DNA of 64,000 bases. It comes from Talpa occidentalis. Taxonomy: Eukaryota; Chordata; Mammalia; Eulipotyphla; Talpidae. Position 1 is the first letter of the stretch. Every line of letters starts with the position of its first letter. The stretch is taken from assembly GCF_014898055.3 (NCBI RefSeq), contig NW_023604295.1, positions 64,815,730-64,879,729 of the forward strand. The letters run 5' to 3'. Shown in pieces: positions 47,576 through 59,289 of this stretch. Both the position numbers and the translations under genes were made by a program. The notes under the pieces are model-generated. The model was given only the letters and a program-made list of their open reading frames with translations, was not told the origin of the DNA and did no database searches.

Positions 47576-48196
47576 AGTAACTTGTGACTGTTTCCAAAGC
47601 TTAGCTATTGTAAACAGTGCTGCTATAAACATAGGGGTGCAGGTGTTCTTTGGAATTGATGTTTCTGTGTCCTTTGGGTAAATACCTAGCAGTGGAATTG
47701 CTGGATCATATGGAAGCTCTATGTTTAGTAGGTCCAGAAATCTCCACACAGCTCTCCATAGTGGTTGGAAACAGCCCAAATGCCCAAAAATAGATGACTG
47801 GATCAAGAAGATGTGGTACATATATACCATGGAATATTACTCAGCATTCAAAAAAGATAAACACATGCAATTTGCAGCAACACGGATGGCGCTGGAAGGG
47901 ATCATGCTCAGCGAAATAAGCCAGAAAGAAAAAGAAAAATACCGGATGGTCTCACTCATAGCAGGAATCTAGAAAACTTAAATAAGGGACCAGGAAAATG
48001 AATAACTATAAGAAAGTGAAAATCAAAATCAACAAAAATCTATGAACCAGAGACACTTTTGGGGGGATGGGTGGAGGGAGGGGAGGGACTGGGGTCAAAA
48101 TGGGGGCGTTGAAATTGTATGGGGAATATAAAAATAAAATTTATCCTAAATAAATAAATAAAATTTAAAAAATTAAAAAAAAAAAGTAACTTGTGA
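47576..48196 (+). mobile_element. Young L1 with 5' inversion (twin priming) and TSD
   Basis: TSD agtaacttgtga (12 bp) at 47576-47587 and 48185-48196. Inside, 47588-47765 is ORF2 DNA in reverse and 47764-48184 is the directly following ORF2 end and 3' UTR in forward sense. The two parts meet at a shared ttggaaacag, present at the inner start of the forward part and, complemented, at the outer start of the inverted part. This is the classic inverted 5' end. Forward and reverse frames of 83 and 108 codons are ORF2 scraps. Confidence 0.95.
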
Positions 48197-48489
48197 GACC
48201 CTTAGGAAGCAAGGATTTGCAAAATCTTCCTTGTTATTTTGTGTGAAAAAGAAAAAGAGAAAACAATCATGCTCTCTGAGGCAGCTAATAACATGAATCA
48301 TATTCTTCACATGGACATTTCTATGATGCCGAAGAGTAAACACTTGATAGAGAAAACTTACCCACAAAAACCTAAAACCTGTTCTGAGAGCTACTGATGC
48401 TATGCAGAAAGTCAGATACAAAGCAAAATTAATGCAATTGGTTAAGCTAAGTTCTAAGTATGCCTGAAAATGAAAATAAACTCCAAATA
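48197..48489. other. Anonymous DNA
   Basis: A 108-codon reverse frame (48173-48499) begins in SINE-like and ends in L1 tail DNA; no domain seen. Confidence 0.45.
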
Positions 48490-48490
48490 A

Positions 48491-48693
48491 GAGGTCCATG
48501 TGCCATGTGGGACCCTCAGCAGGGGGGACGGGGGGGCGGGGGAGTGGGGGGCGGGGGGGCGGGGAGTGGGGGGGCGGGGGGGGGGGGGGGCGGGGGGCCG
48601 GGGCTGTGAGGCTGTCCGCAGCATACGCAGCGCCGGTTTGTTCCCCCGCTGCCGGCGAGGGTCCCCACCCAAAAAAAAGTGTATAAATAATCA
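48491..48693. mobile_element. SINE composite with long G-rich core
   Basis: Left piece (48491-48517, 'gccatgtgggaccctc') is reverse-sense SINE; right piece (48603-48689, 'ggctgtgaggctgtccgcag', 'cagcgccggtt', 'gtataaataa') is forward-sense SINE with most of its body missing. Between them 48520-48602 is almost pure G. Proline- or glycine-rich frames here are artefacts of the G tract. Confidence 0.8.
48520..48602 (+). repeat. Long G-rich tract
   Basis: About 83 bases with many G runs of 4 to 16, separated by c, a or t. It has the sequence form for G-quadruplexes and is a place where sequencing and assembly are error-prone. Confidence 0.9.
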
Positions 48694-49075
48694 GTGGAAA
48701 AAAACAACTCCATAATGTTTCTGGTCTATGTGTGAACTACATATATATGTGTATATATAACTCTGTATACACACATAATGCAATTTTAAAAATTAGACTC
48801 CTCTACTTTATTTCCATAGTTCAAATTGTTATTAAAAACATGAATAAAAATCTTAAAACTCCCTAATTGCTTGATCTATAAATAACCCCATAGACAAGTT
48901 CTGTAAATTTTTTCTAGTCACAAAATTCGTAGTATTTATTTTATAATTAGTAATTTTTTATGCTTCTAAGGAACTCATTTTTTTGTTGTTTGTTTTTTTA
49001 GTATTGCAGAGAATTATAAAGAATAATGATGACAAAGACAATATGAAACATTGTTCAGGGACAAAACCTTAAGAA
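48694..49075. other. Anonymous AT-rich DNA
   Basis: Nothing recognised. Confidence 0.45.
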
Positions 49076-49101
49076 AACTGCATCATAAAAAACTGCATCA
49101 T

Positions 49102-49380
49102 GGGCCTCCCCAGTGGCGCAGCAAATTGAGCACCGCACTGTGAGCCATCCACAACCTCCACAGCGCGGGTTTGATTCCCTACCAGGTTGATTCCCAAATG
49201 GCGCAGCAGACCTCTCCTGTCTCGCCAGCTGCTCCCCTCAGCAGTCTATTTCAGTCAGTCTGCCTGTTCTGTTCTCCGCTCTGTCTCTGGTGGATCCTCT
49301 CACCCTCCCATGCCTCTGACCTGTATCCCAGTTCTTGTATAAATAAATAAATCTTAAAAAAATAAAAGAATAAAAAAAAA
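49102..49380 (+). mobile_element. tRNA-derived SINE, subfamily B2, first of a stacked pair
   Basis: Head gggcctccccagtggcgcag; 3' part 'tatcccagttcttgtataaa' and an irregular A-rich tail. Preceded by aaaaactgcatcat (49088-49101) and followed by aaatgcatca, which also precedes the next SINE. Confidence 0.95.
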
Positions 49381-49388
49381 ATGCATCA

Positions 49389-49657
49389 GGGTCTCCCTGG
49401 TGGCGCAGGCTCTTGAGTGCCGCACTGTGAAGCTGTCCGCAGCCTCTGCAGCACCGGTTCGATCCCAGCCGGCCGATGAGGATCCCACATGGGGAAGCAA
49501 ACCTCTCCTGTCTCGCCTGCTGCTCCCCTCAGCAGTGTATTCCATCAGTCTGCCTGTTCTGTTCCCCACTCTGTCTCTGGTGAATCCTCTCACCGTCCTG
49601 TGCATCTGGCCTGTACCCTGGTTCTTGTATAAAAATAAATAAATCTTTAAAAAAAAA
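49389..49657 (+). mobile_element. tRNA-derived SINE, subfamily B1, second of a stacked pair
   Basis: Starts gggtctccctggtggcgcag, B box ggttcgatccc at about 49456, 3' end 'accctggttcttgtataa', A tail, then actgcatcat (49659-49668). It belongs to a different subfamily from its neighbour, so the pair is not a simple tandem duplication. Confidence 0.95.
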
Positions 49658-49669
49658 TACTGCATCATT

Positions 49670-50820
49670 TACTCTATAATACGAATAAAAAATGACATTA
49701 AATCAGCCAAACATACATACAGTGTGATTTATCACATACATTACTATTTAGCATCCTATTAGATCAGTGTTAAAATATATGGTACATGAAACTAACTTTA
49801 TATTATTGTTTGATTGCATAAAAATCAGGAAATTCATTGTTATAGCTTCCTTTTACAATAACAACACTTTGTTCTCCACATGACCACATAACACTTAAGT
49901 TCCTTTCTCAGAAAGCACTTATACAATATCTGAAGATCATAAGTGAATTGTGGGCAAGTAGTAAATTATACATTTTTAATGAATACATGAACAAATATTT
50001 ATCAATATTATTCTAGATTTCTACTTACAAATGGAAACAAGATAGGCTTATTTAAAAGAATTTGTTTTAAAACCTCTAAGGTCTCAAAACATTTGCTCAA
50101 TCTAATTTTGATTTAGAATATAATATAATTTGGCATTGATTAAAACTTAATTCTAGCCATACAATTTCCAAATTAAGGTTAAAGTTTTATTGCTGTCTAC
50201 TTATTTGGGGTGGGGGGGGCAGGAATTATTGGCAGGAGTCTCAGTCCTTCTCATAGATTTCTTCAAAAATGTCTACAGTCACTCCCCTCCTTTTATCACC
50301 CTTTCAATTTGACTTGTAGGTCTTTTTAAGTGAGAGTTTATTGTGTTGCTGCCTTCTATAAGACTTGGCTTGTGATTTATTTAGCCAAAGTCCTGCTGCA
50401 GAAGTGATGATGTACCAGTTCTGAATTTAGGCTTCATAGAAGTGCTACATAATTCTATTCTCTTCCTCAGAATCCTATTGCCACTGTGCACACAAGGTCA
50501 AAAGAGTCTGTTGGATGAAAACACATGATTCAGACAGCATTGTTGTTCAGCCCTTTGCCAGCTAATCACTAAATTATAATGGTCATATCAGTCAATACAG
50601 TAATGAGTCACTTAGTGACATTGCAGAGGAACAATGGACTGCATGTATAGTGGTCTCAGAAGACTCTACCATTATAGCCCAGGGGTACAGTAAGCAATTC
50701 CATCTAGGGTAGTGAATTTACACTCTGTGATCTTTGCACAACAACAAAATCACCTTAAGGACACATTTCTCAGACTGTAATCCTGTCTTTTTAAGTGACT
50801 TATGACTGTATGTATGTATG

Positions 50821-50866
<46 letters not shown>

Positions 50867-53800
50867 TATATTCATAAAGTCAAATTTATCATACGAAATA
50901 CCTCTACTTCTGCTTTATTCTAATACTATTATTGCCTTAGAATTATTAGCTGTAGTCATACTCAGTGGGAATCCTAGTGTTAACATCTTCTGAATCCATA
51001 TAGAGGAGTAAGTACTTAAAAGCTTTCTAAAGTAAATTCTCAAAGAAAATGAAGGGGAGGGAAATCTTTTGCATTATTTTATACAGGGAGAATTAAACTT
51101 CTTTTAATTTGTACTTTTCCTTACAATAGAAGCGTATGAGCATGAGGTATTTGAGTTTCTTTAGAACATTTTAATGTGATGATTTGCCTTTATTTTCTTT
51201 AAGAAATTTCTCCTGGATAATCATGCTATTTTTTTTTTACTTCCCTCTTAACTTGCCTTTCTACAGGCAAAGAGAAAAATTGTCAGCTTACCTTTAATTT
51301 ATTAAAATATAAAAAATATTTTCTCATTAATTTACCCTTTGCCTTATACTTTATTCCTATTTAAATCAGTTGATGTTTATTTTAGGCATGGTAAGAAAGT
51401 TAGCTGATTTAAAAATTCAAATTGAAATCTCAGTATTACAGTTTTGGTCAGAGTCACATTAATCACAGTTCATGTTAAACCTTTACATGCTGTAGAGTAA
51501 CTTTCTGAATAATGACTACCCTCCAGGATTATCAATTATTAAAACAAGTCTTTTTTGGAGGAATGTCTATAGCATTTCTACTTTCATTGATCTCATGGTA
51601 TGCATTTAGTTAGAAAGATGAAAGAATAATAATTTTGAATGCATTTTCAAATTATTCTTACTGAATATAGATATATCTTGAAATTATCTTTGATCCAAGA
51701 ACTATGATTTAGTAAGCTCTACTCAGAGCTTGTTTCCTGCTAACTATAATTAGAGCTATTGATGCAATATTCTTATATGGAAAAGAGATCTGAATCAAGA
51801 GCTGCAAAAATTATAATATTATATCCTCATATAGAGATTAAAGGAAAGATGCATAAAACATATTGTGGGGTCAAACACCTCAAAAGGGACAGCTAAGTTT
51901 ATTTCAAAAGGCCCAGAATAGCTTCCCAGTTACCCTAGAATGGGAACTAAAGGTGAGCCTTGGGCAATCTATTACCATTCCTTTAAAAATGCAAATTGTT
52001 TTGTCTTGAGAACATGGTGTGTCCTGAAAGCTAGGAGAAAATTTGTCATTGCCTAAATTCTTTGCCCCTTCCAAACAGAGGAAGAAATCACCCTGTCTTA
52101 AGCTTCAGTCATTTTCCTAATATGAAAAGGAATCATGGCTCACCCTTTTATGAGCAAGGAGAATGTGGTTGGATGATCTCATCCAGTTGTAGGTTTGTCA
52201 GTGAACACATCCCCTCTGACTAAGAGTCTCATCTTCGTGCTCAGATAAGGATGAGGTAACCAATGTCCTTGTCTGTGAAGTCTCCTCCTCACTCTCCTTG
52301 ATACTTCAGGTTCCTAAATGCAGGATAAATATTTCTGATCCGCATAATTATTCTTAGAATTACAACTATGTAAATTCTCCATAAATGTATTATTAAAAGA
52401 TTATTTTTCCTTTGCTAACCCATCTGATGCTGTTTTGATTCTTAGTTAAGAACCCAAAGGGGTATAAAATGGTTTATTTTGTGCCCTGATAATGCAAATA
52501 CATAAATGCAAACTGTCATGCCACAACACTAAAATAAATAATCCTGCCTTGAAACTTATTAGAAAAGACATTGGATATCATCAGTTTTCTATAAATATTC
52601 AAAATGAAGTAACAGATTATCTGATAGAATTATACACACTGCCATATGTTAGTCAGCTTTATCTCTATCTTTACTTTAGATAATTCGGAAAATAAAAAGT
52701 AATTTAACAATAAAAATAGATTTTGTTAATTTAGTCCAATTTTTAAAATTTGTGCAATTTTTCTCTGTCAATTGACAAATTATCAATTAACTAATGTTCG
52801 TTTCAAAAGCAATCACTAATGAACGCAATTACATTGATAATTATATTCAAAACACTGGCATCCATTTCTTCAAAATAATACATGTATTGCTCTTGAGTCT
52901 ATAACTCTTTTTAGTTGTTTTACCTTCATTTATAAAAGAAAAACTTTAAAAAAATTTTTACATTTTCTTCTTGAATTTACCACCAATAAATATTTGAGAT
53001 ATTTTTAAATTATTATTGCGCAGAGAAGGTGGTCTCATCTGTAGGTCATACGGAATTGCACGATTTTCTTATAATTTTTTAAATTTCCAGATTTCTATTT
53101 TAGATTGTCTTGCTCTATCATTTTAATTGATGGTTCATTCTGCTCTCTGTAGCACATTTAAAAGATATCCTCAAGCTATAGGCTCTTTCTTTCTAATGTT
53201 CTTTAAGAGTGCCAAGAGTTCAGCATGCTAAGTACTCTCTAAAATAAAACAATTATTTTAAGGGAAAAAAATCTTTCTTTTATGGTAATTAGATTTTGAA
53301 TCAACTGAGTTAGTGACATATTTGTCCTTGAATTCTGCTTAGGGCTATTGCAAATAGAGGATATATAAGAACTATTTTCTCACATTGGTCAGAAAGATAA
53401 AAGGTCATATTTAAACAAATCAATAAAAAATCATTTTTCACTGAAAACTTTTAACAATCACAATTGTCATTACAATCCAAACCGATCATCTATAGACAAA
53501 AAAAAAGTAATTGAAGCACCAAGGGGATAAAATGCAGGATGACATTAAATACTGTATTTTTTTTATGCCAGCCAGTAAATCTTCTTGGTATTCTCCCAAC
53601 TTTATTCCGCCAATCAATTCCATAATATTTACATAGAATGTCCCAGTTGTTCTGTTTGTCCTCATTTTAAGATCATATCTGAATTTTCAAGATTTGCCAT
53701 AGAAATAATGACTTAAGTGATTTATATTGTGAATATGATATAATTAATTGAATAAAAATATCACACTGTCAAATTTGTCATAATATCTTTAATACCAGTA

Positions 53801-53980
53801 GGAAATACTTTGAATGCTCTATGACAATGTTAAATGGCCTCACTAATTTTTTTAAAAGAAACTTATTTCGAGTAATTTATTATGTAGTAAAAATTGTAAT
53901 AACATGGGTACTACCAAATATTTGTGGCTAAATAAATTAATATGTAAGCATAATGATAAAATCTTAAACATCTATATTTG
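49670..53980. other. Long anonymous AT-rich stretch
   Basis: About 4.3 kb without a recognised gene or transposon, apart from the microsatellite at 50.8 kb. 51840-52340 is somewhat less AT-rich and may hold an old repeat or conserved non-coding DNA, but I cannot assign it. Confidence 0.45.
50808..50870. repeat. Compound (TGTA)n(TA)n(CA)n microsatellite
   Basis: Tandem tgta units, then about 17 TA units, then about five CA units. Likely length-variable. Confidence 0.95.
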
Positions 53981-53984
53981 CAGT

Positions 53985-54432
53985 AATTATGTCACGGGGT
54001 GGTCCCCAGGAAAAGAGGAGGTGTCAGGTTCCCTGCAACCCCACCCAAGGGAGGGTGGAGCTGAGCAGGGAGGAGAAGAAGCTGAAGAGGAGACTGGGGA
54101 AGGAAGGAAAAGGATGGACAGCCAAAGACCTCGAGGAGGCACACAGAACAGAGAGACGTGTGAAGAAGTTGCACTTGCCTTTTGGTCCTGGACTGGTTAA
54201 AAGAGATGTGGGTGAGAGATCTGTGGGGAGGTTAATAGTAGCAGCTTTGATTTTGATTTTGCACTTTTCCTTACAGACATGTTGGGCTCCTTCTGTTCTT
54301 TTCCAGTGAGTCCCCACCAGAAGGTGCTTTACACTTTGGGAGGCTTTTCAGCCTCAGAGGCCCTGCTTTGGGCCAACCCTGTTTGGCTGGACGTTTACCC
54401 ACGAGGGGATGGGTAACTTAGGGTCCTTGATT
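53985..54432 (+). repeat. GC-rich unclassified repeat, left arm of an inverted pair
   Basis: Sharply GC-richer than its AT-rich surroundings. The part 54230-54432 is repeated in reverse at 54504-54720; clearest is 'ctcagaggccctgctt' to 'gatgggtaact' (54353-54418). A 106-codon frame (53989-54309) has a lysine/arginine-rich first part and one hydrophobic run near its end. I do not recognise it. It may come from an endogenous retroelement, but that is only inference. Confidence 0.6.
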
Positions 54433-54503
54433 TGGAAACTACATTCTTCCCCTTTTCTGCATTACACACGAATTAGAGGGAGAAGATAGTTCTACTAATA
54501 GTT
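54433..54503. other. Spacer of the inverted pair
   Basis: About 70 bases between the arms; no internal symmetry noticed. Confidence 0.5.
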
Positions 54504-54990
54504 TCCCAATAAAATCCCCAAAGTTACCCATTCCCTTGTGGGCAAATGCCCAGCCAAACAGCATCTCCCAGAAGCAGGGCCTCTGAGATCCAAAAACTTA
54601 TTTACTGATTCAAAAACTTGCCACAAATCTAAGGCACCTCCTGACTGGGAATAGCAAGAAAGGGATAAGGCACGTCTGGGACAAAAGGACAAATAAAAGT
54701 ACAAATCAAGGTAACATCTGCCCATGTCTCTGTCAAGGACAGCCTTGGCAAATGTCTCTCATCTGTGTGTCTCTGCCCTACATGTCCCGCCTCTGTGCAT
54801 CTCCTTCCTAGACCCCTGGGCACAAGTCAAAGTCGGAGAAGCAAGATCCTCCCTTTGGAGCCTAACTGTTTTATTGTATGTAGTTTCACCTACCCACTCA
54901 GCTTGGCCCTAATTCTCAGTAGCTAGTCCCAGATGCCACAAAAGTGATGGGGTAGGGGAGGTGCATTTTACCTCTCCTACCAGTGCTATA
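54504..54990 (-). repeat. GC-rich unclassified repeat, right arm of an inverted pair
   Basis: Reverse counterpart of the left arm, with a roughly 20-base insertion relative to it near 54590-54612. Differences are scattered throughout, so the arms separated long ago. From about 54720 to 54990 the DNA remains GC-richer but I see no clear match to the far part of the left arm. Frames of 62-76 codons are unsupported. Confidence 0.55.
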
Positions 54991-56795
54991 TTAAGGAACA
55001 AAAAAAACAAATAATTAGAAAAATATATATTTTAATAATTAACCTTAGTTATTTCTAAAATGCAATTTCAAATTACTAGTCCATTTATAGAAAATAAATA
55101 AATAATTAGATTAAATACTTAAACTTTGAAATCTAGGTTAAATTATTGATATTACAAAAAAAAAATCTTGTCTCCTTAGATTGTTTATTCTTCTGGCAAA
55201 TAGATACAATGGGAATCTTTTTAAATCAAATTGTTTTCCAGGCAGCATGTAATATCCAAAAATTCTCTGCTTGATTTACTCTTTTCATAAAAAGATGTTT
55301 CAGTGTAGAAATAAGCATAACAGCAAATGTCAGTGTAGATAGACATTGATATATTTTATACAAAAGGAGCTCTGTTACCTACCTCTTCCAGCACAAAGTA
55401 TCCGTGGGTAACTTTAACAGGCTTTACATTTTATTTTACTTAACCGCACCATATCTTTATGCTTTATGCTGCACATTTGTGTGTCTGTAGGAAAAGTCTG
55501 AAATGATTGGAAAATCAGGCGTCCTTCTTGGCACTACTTTATTTTCTACCATTTTATTTACTGATTCATAGCTTTGCTTTTCCTGTGATGTATTTGTATT
55601 CAGAGTAGAATTTAATACCTCTCATCTTGCTGGAAGCTGAGACTTTCCATCACATTACCTCTGTATTTAGAGAATTCCACCAGGTCCCAATAAAGCAAAG
55701 AATTGATTTTTTAAGATCTTGATGTTAACTCTCTGGGTTTACACAACATCAATCTATCAGCTCTTTTTTACTTTATTTTTTATTTTTTTTCTTCTTTGCC
55801 AGAACATCTTCATGGCTTACCTTCTGAAAACCTTTGGTCTACATTAAACTATATTCCCTGTGGCATTATAATACCTCAGGCCACAAATCGCTAGTAGCAT
55901 TAGTGTCTTCTTAAATGATATTTTTAAAATAACTACAAATAATCGACTTTATATGCCCCCTCTTTGGACATATCCTGTCCCCTTTAGGGTCAGTCAGTAA
56001 AGGTGAAGAAGAGCCATGAATGAAACAAGCTGTCATAATTAGCAGGCATGCAAGTTAGTACACTGAAGTCACTATAACAGCAGAAAGGGATTAATTTTAT
56101 CTCAACTCAGTGCTTCTTCCTATGAAGCAATAACCGCCACATGGAATAGGTGAAATGACAAGGATGGCTAACCCATATATCTTATTTGCAACAGCTAACC
56201 AGTTTTGTAGGAGAAATCACAAGTGTGCAGTTACTAAAACTCAGAATTCTATTTTATCTATAATTCAAAAAAAACCTGCAAAAGCAATTTCATCCTTGGT
56301 TATTCCATCTTTTATTTGAACCATCACTAAGTTCTTTGCCAGGACCTCTTTGCAAATGAAGTTACCTATGATCCTATTTAATATTTGCTTCTTTTTAAAT
56401 ATGACTTTTCTAGCATTATTTAATTTCAGAATGAAATTTTTAATCAACAATAGAAAATAAAAGATAAATGGTTTTGTCTTTTCTTCTGTTTTCCACTCGG
56501 TCTTCCTTTCTTGATAACCAGGGAAATTTCTGTGTGGCACATATAAGCCTTTATTTTTCTAAGTATATGTCCTTTCCTTGTTCATCACAAACAACTGTTG
56601 TGTTATTCCACAATAATTTTCATACTTAGCACTGCAAACACCAATAGACAAACTGTCAAAGCGAACTTCAGTTAGACATATTCTGCCGTGGCATTTGAGA
56701 TAATGTATCTTCCTCCTTGCAAATATCATAGATTTTAAGCTAGACATGCAAGTGACAATGTGATTAGAACCGATGACCTGCCTTCTTTTTTGCTT
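54991..56795. other. Anonymous AT-rich DNA
   Basis: Nothing recognised. The 91-codon reverse frame 56265-56540 is lysine/phenylalanine-rich AT sequence. Confidence 0.45.
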
Positions 56796-56799
56796 TACT

Positions 56800-57375
56800 T
56801 AGGTTCTTCAGGTGAAGAGGAGGTCTTGCAGGTACCTCCTTCACCAGAGTTATACTTTTGGTTTGCACACAATAAATTTCCTACAATTTGTGTGACCCTA
56901 TGATATACAAAGAGAACATCCAGCCGAGATCTCTAACTCGTCCTGCCTCACGTGATCTAGTCTCTCCTCTCTCTCTCTGGTTGTACTCCCTGCTACATTT
57001 CTCTTCACACTGCATCCTCCTTCACAGCAAACCATCTTGCTTCTACCTGTGGTTCTTTCTCAGCGACCATGTTACACCTATCTTTTAGTCTTTGTCATTG
57101 CTCCTTTCACAGACAGGAATACATTCAACTAATTTTTGCTGACACAGAGTCCAATTTGTCATTGAAATTTCAACACAGGGACCCCTTATGTCACCAAGTC
57201 TCTTCTATGAGACTTGTTATGAGAAAGAACATCCTTTCCATTCTCCCCCTGCCCCACACCCATCTGTATGGAAACATTTCACACTCTGTATTAATAATTT
57301 TTGACAATGTGTTTTTTTGTCTTATTGTTGCATTTGTAAGGTATAATTCATATAGCACAATAAAAATTATACTTT
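56800..57375 (+). mobile_element. Probable L2 3' part
   Basis: 'ccttcacagcaaaccatctt', then C/T-rich words, 'ttatgtcaccaagtctcttc', and a T/G-rich segment before 'caataaaaattata' follow the general L2 3' order. Match is weaker than at 28.9 kb. Two forward frames (57 kb) overlap it and are not supported as genes. Confidence 0.45.
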
Positions 57376-57658
57376 ATAAACAATGGGAAGTTCTAAAGTA
57401 GTATATAAATACCTATTTAATGAACTAAGCTGCTAAGATAATTACTCACCATTGTTAACATTCCAGAAATTGGTTTTCACCCAACGGCATAGAGCAGGAG
57501 TGCGTCTCAGAAAGTTATCTATTAGCCACCTGTACCAGGATATTTTGGGTGGGCAGGAAACTAAAATGCAAGTTTTTAGGCAGCTCCAAGGTCAAAATAT
57601 TAGCATCACTGAGGATAAAGTCTACAAATTTGTACTTTCCCTAATCATATGCTATCTT

Positions 57659-57691
57659 ACACACACACACACACACGCACACACACACACA
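57659..57691. repeat. (AC)n microsatellite
   Basis: About 16 AC units with one g substitution. Confidence 0.95.
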
Positions 57692-57699
57692 GTTTGAGA

Positions 57700-59080
57700 A
57701 TCTCTAGTTAACTGGAGATTAGAGTCCAAATAAATTCAGTGAACTAGAGATGTGCTTTAGGTTAAATTTCCTTGTGCCAAAGCAACTAGCCTATGATATA
57801 GGTGAGTCATCATTTTAGCAACTACAGGATTTCATGACTCATAATAAAAATAATCTGTGTTATAAAAGGAAATATACATATTTCCTTCCAAACAGCAACT
57901 ATGTTCAAAATTATACATGTCTCAGTAGTTGATAATGCCATTAATTTAGCAACCGAGGTTGAGTTTCCTAAATGTTACTGCTTTATCTTTTTTATTTTAT
58001 ATTTATTAACAGCATCTCTCATAATTATGACAAACTTGAATTGCTAATAATTATTTTTCATATATATGCCTTTTTTCCCCCAAGATTGAATACTCCTTAA
58101 AATCAGGAATTGAACTTCCTTTATAATTGCATTGCCCATAAAAGAATGAGTGAATCATAGCACACCACAGCCAGGAGGAAAATGCTTCAAGAGTACGGTT
58201 ATTTCTACTATTTGCTATCAAAATACAATATACAGATGATGAAACATCTAGTCAAGGCTAGTTCATTTAATTACCTTAGAATAGTGGGCTTAGAAATAAA
58301 TGCATTCTTATCATCTTTTCTTAAACCATTATTCAAAATTTTAAATAGTACATTTATAGTAGCTTGAGGACATTGTAGTTATATTTAAACAGAACTGAAC
58401 ATGAACCCCAGGATTATAGGAAAGATGGACCTTCTATCAGAAAAAGAGTGTATTCATCTCAATTTCTCCCTGTGGTGTACTTTACTTTTCAATGGATATA
58501 GGACATATGTTGTCTCATGCAGCACTGTTTGCTTATCAAAACCTCCTTAATTTCTTTTTTTTAATTTTTCAGACAGTTTTCACAACTATAATAGCACAGG
58601 GTTGCTCCAAAAGCAATTCTCATGTTTTTTTTAGAGTCGAATTTTAACTGACCTTCAAGTAGAATGCATGGCCTCTTGGCACTGCTAGGATTTTATCCAA
58701 TCTGACATAATAATGAATCTTTGTTTTTGTTTTTCTAACTGATTTTGAAATTTAGAAAACTAAAATTCAGATATTACTAAATAGGAGCAATGTTTATAAT
58801 TAGTAAAATACTTTATATCAACATATGTCTATGAAATATTTTACCATATTTTCAGTGATAAAGTGACATTTACTTTTTAAAAAATCTCAGACTCATAATA
58901 TTTTATATACTTTGAATTATAGTCAACATATATGTTAAATCATACTGAATTTCAAGTTCTATATAAGGCATGCACATGGTAGAAGTATGAATAAGGCCTA
59001 TTCCATATATTTAAAGTAGCTCAGAGCTTGTTAAGTGAATTAGAATGTGTAATTAAATAGTGTTCTAGAAGCTAGAAGGG
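57700..59080. other. Anonymous AT-rich DNA
   Basis: No feature supported. Confidence 0.45.
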
Positions 59081-59104
59081 GTTAATCACCAGAGAGAAAT
59101 TAAC

Positions 59105-59285
59105 ATAAATTATGGTGTGTGAGTTTGGGCAAGATATTTAATTGCTTTAAGCTTTAATTTTTCCCATTTGAAAAATGGAAAAATAGCAGAATAAAAAAAC
59201 TGCTTCTAAGACTACAAACAATATACCCCAGTGCTTTTTGCAGTCTGTTAATAGGTACTCAAGAGTAAGAACTATTATTACTCCA
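59105..59285 (+). mobile_element. MIR element
   Basis: 'gtgagtttgggcaagatatt', 'taattgctttaagcttt', 'catttgaaaaatgg', then 'ataggtactcaagagtaaga' and 'ctattattact' reproduce the MIR order from the core to the 3' end. Diverged, no TSD. Confidence 0.75.
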
Positions 59286-59289
59286 TTAC

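Noticed and set aside
48454..48715. Proline- and glycine-rich small proteins
   Set aside because: All arise from the G-rich tract read in several frames.
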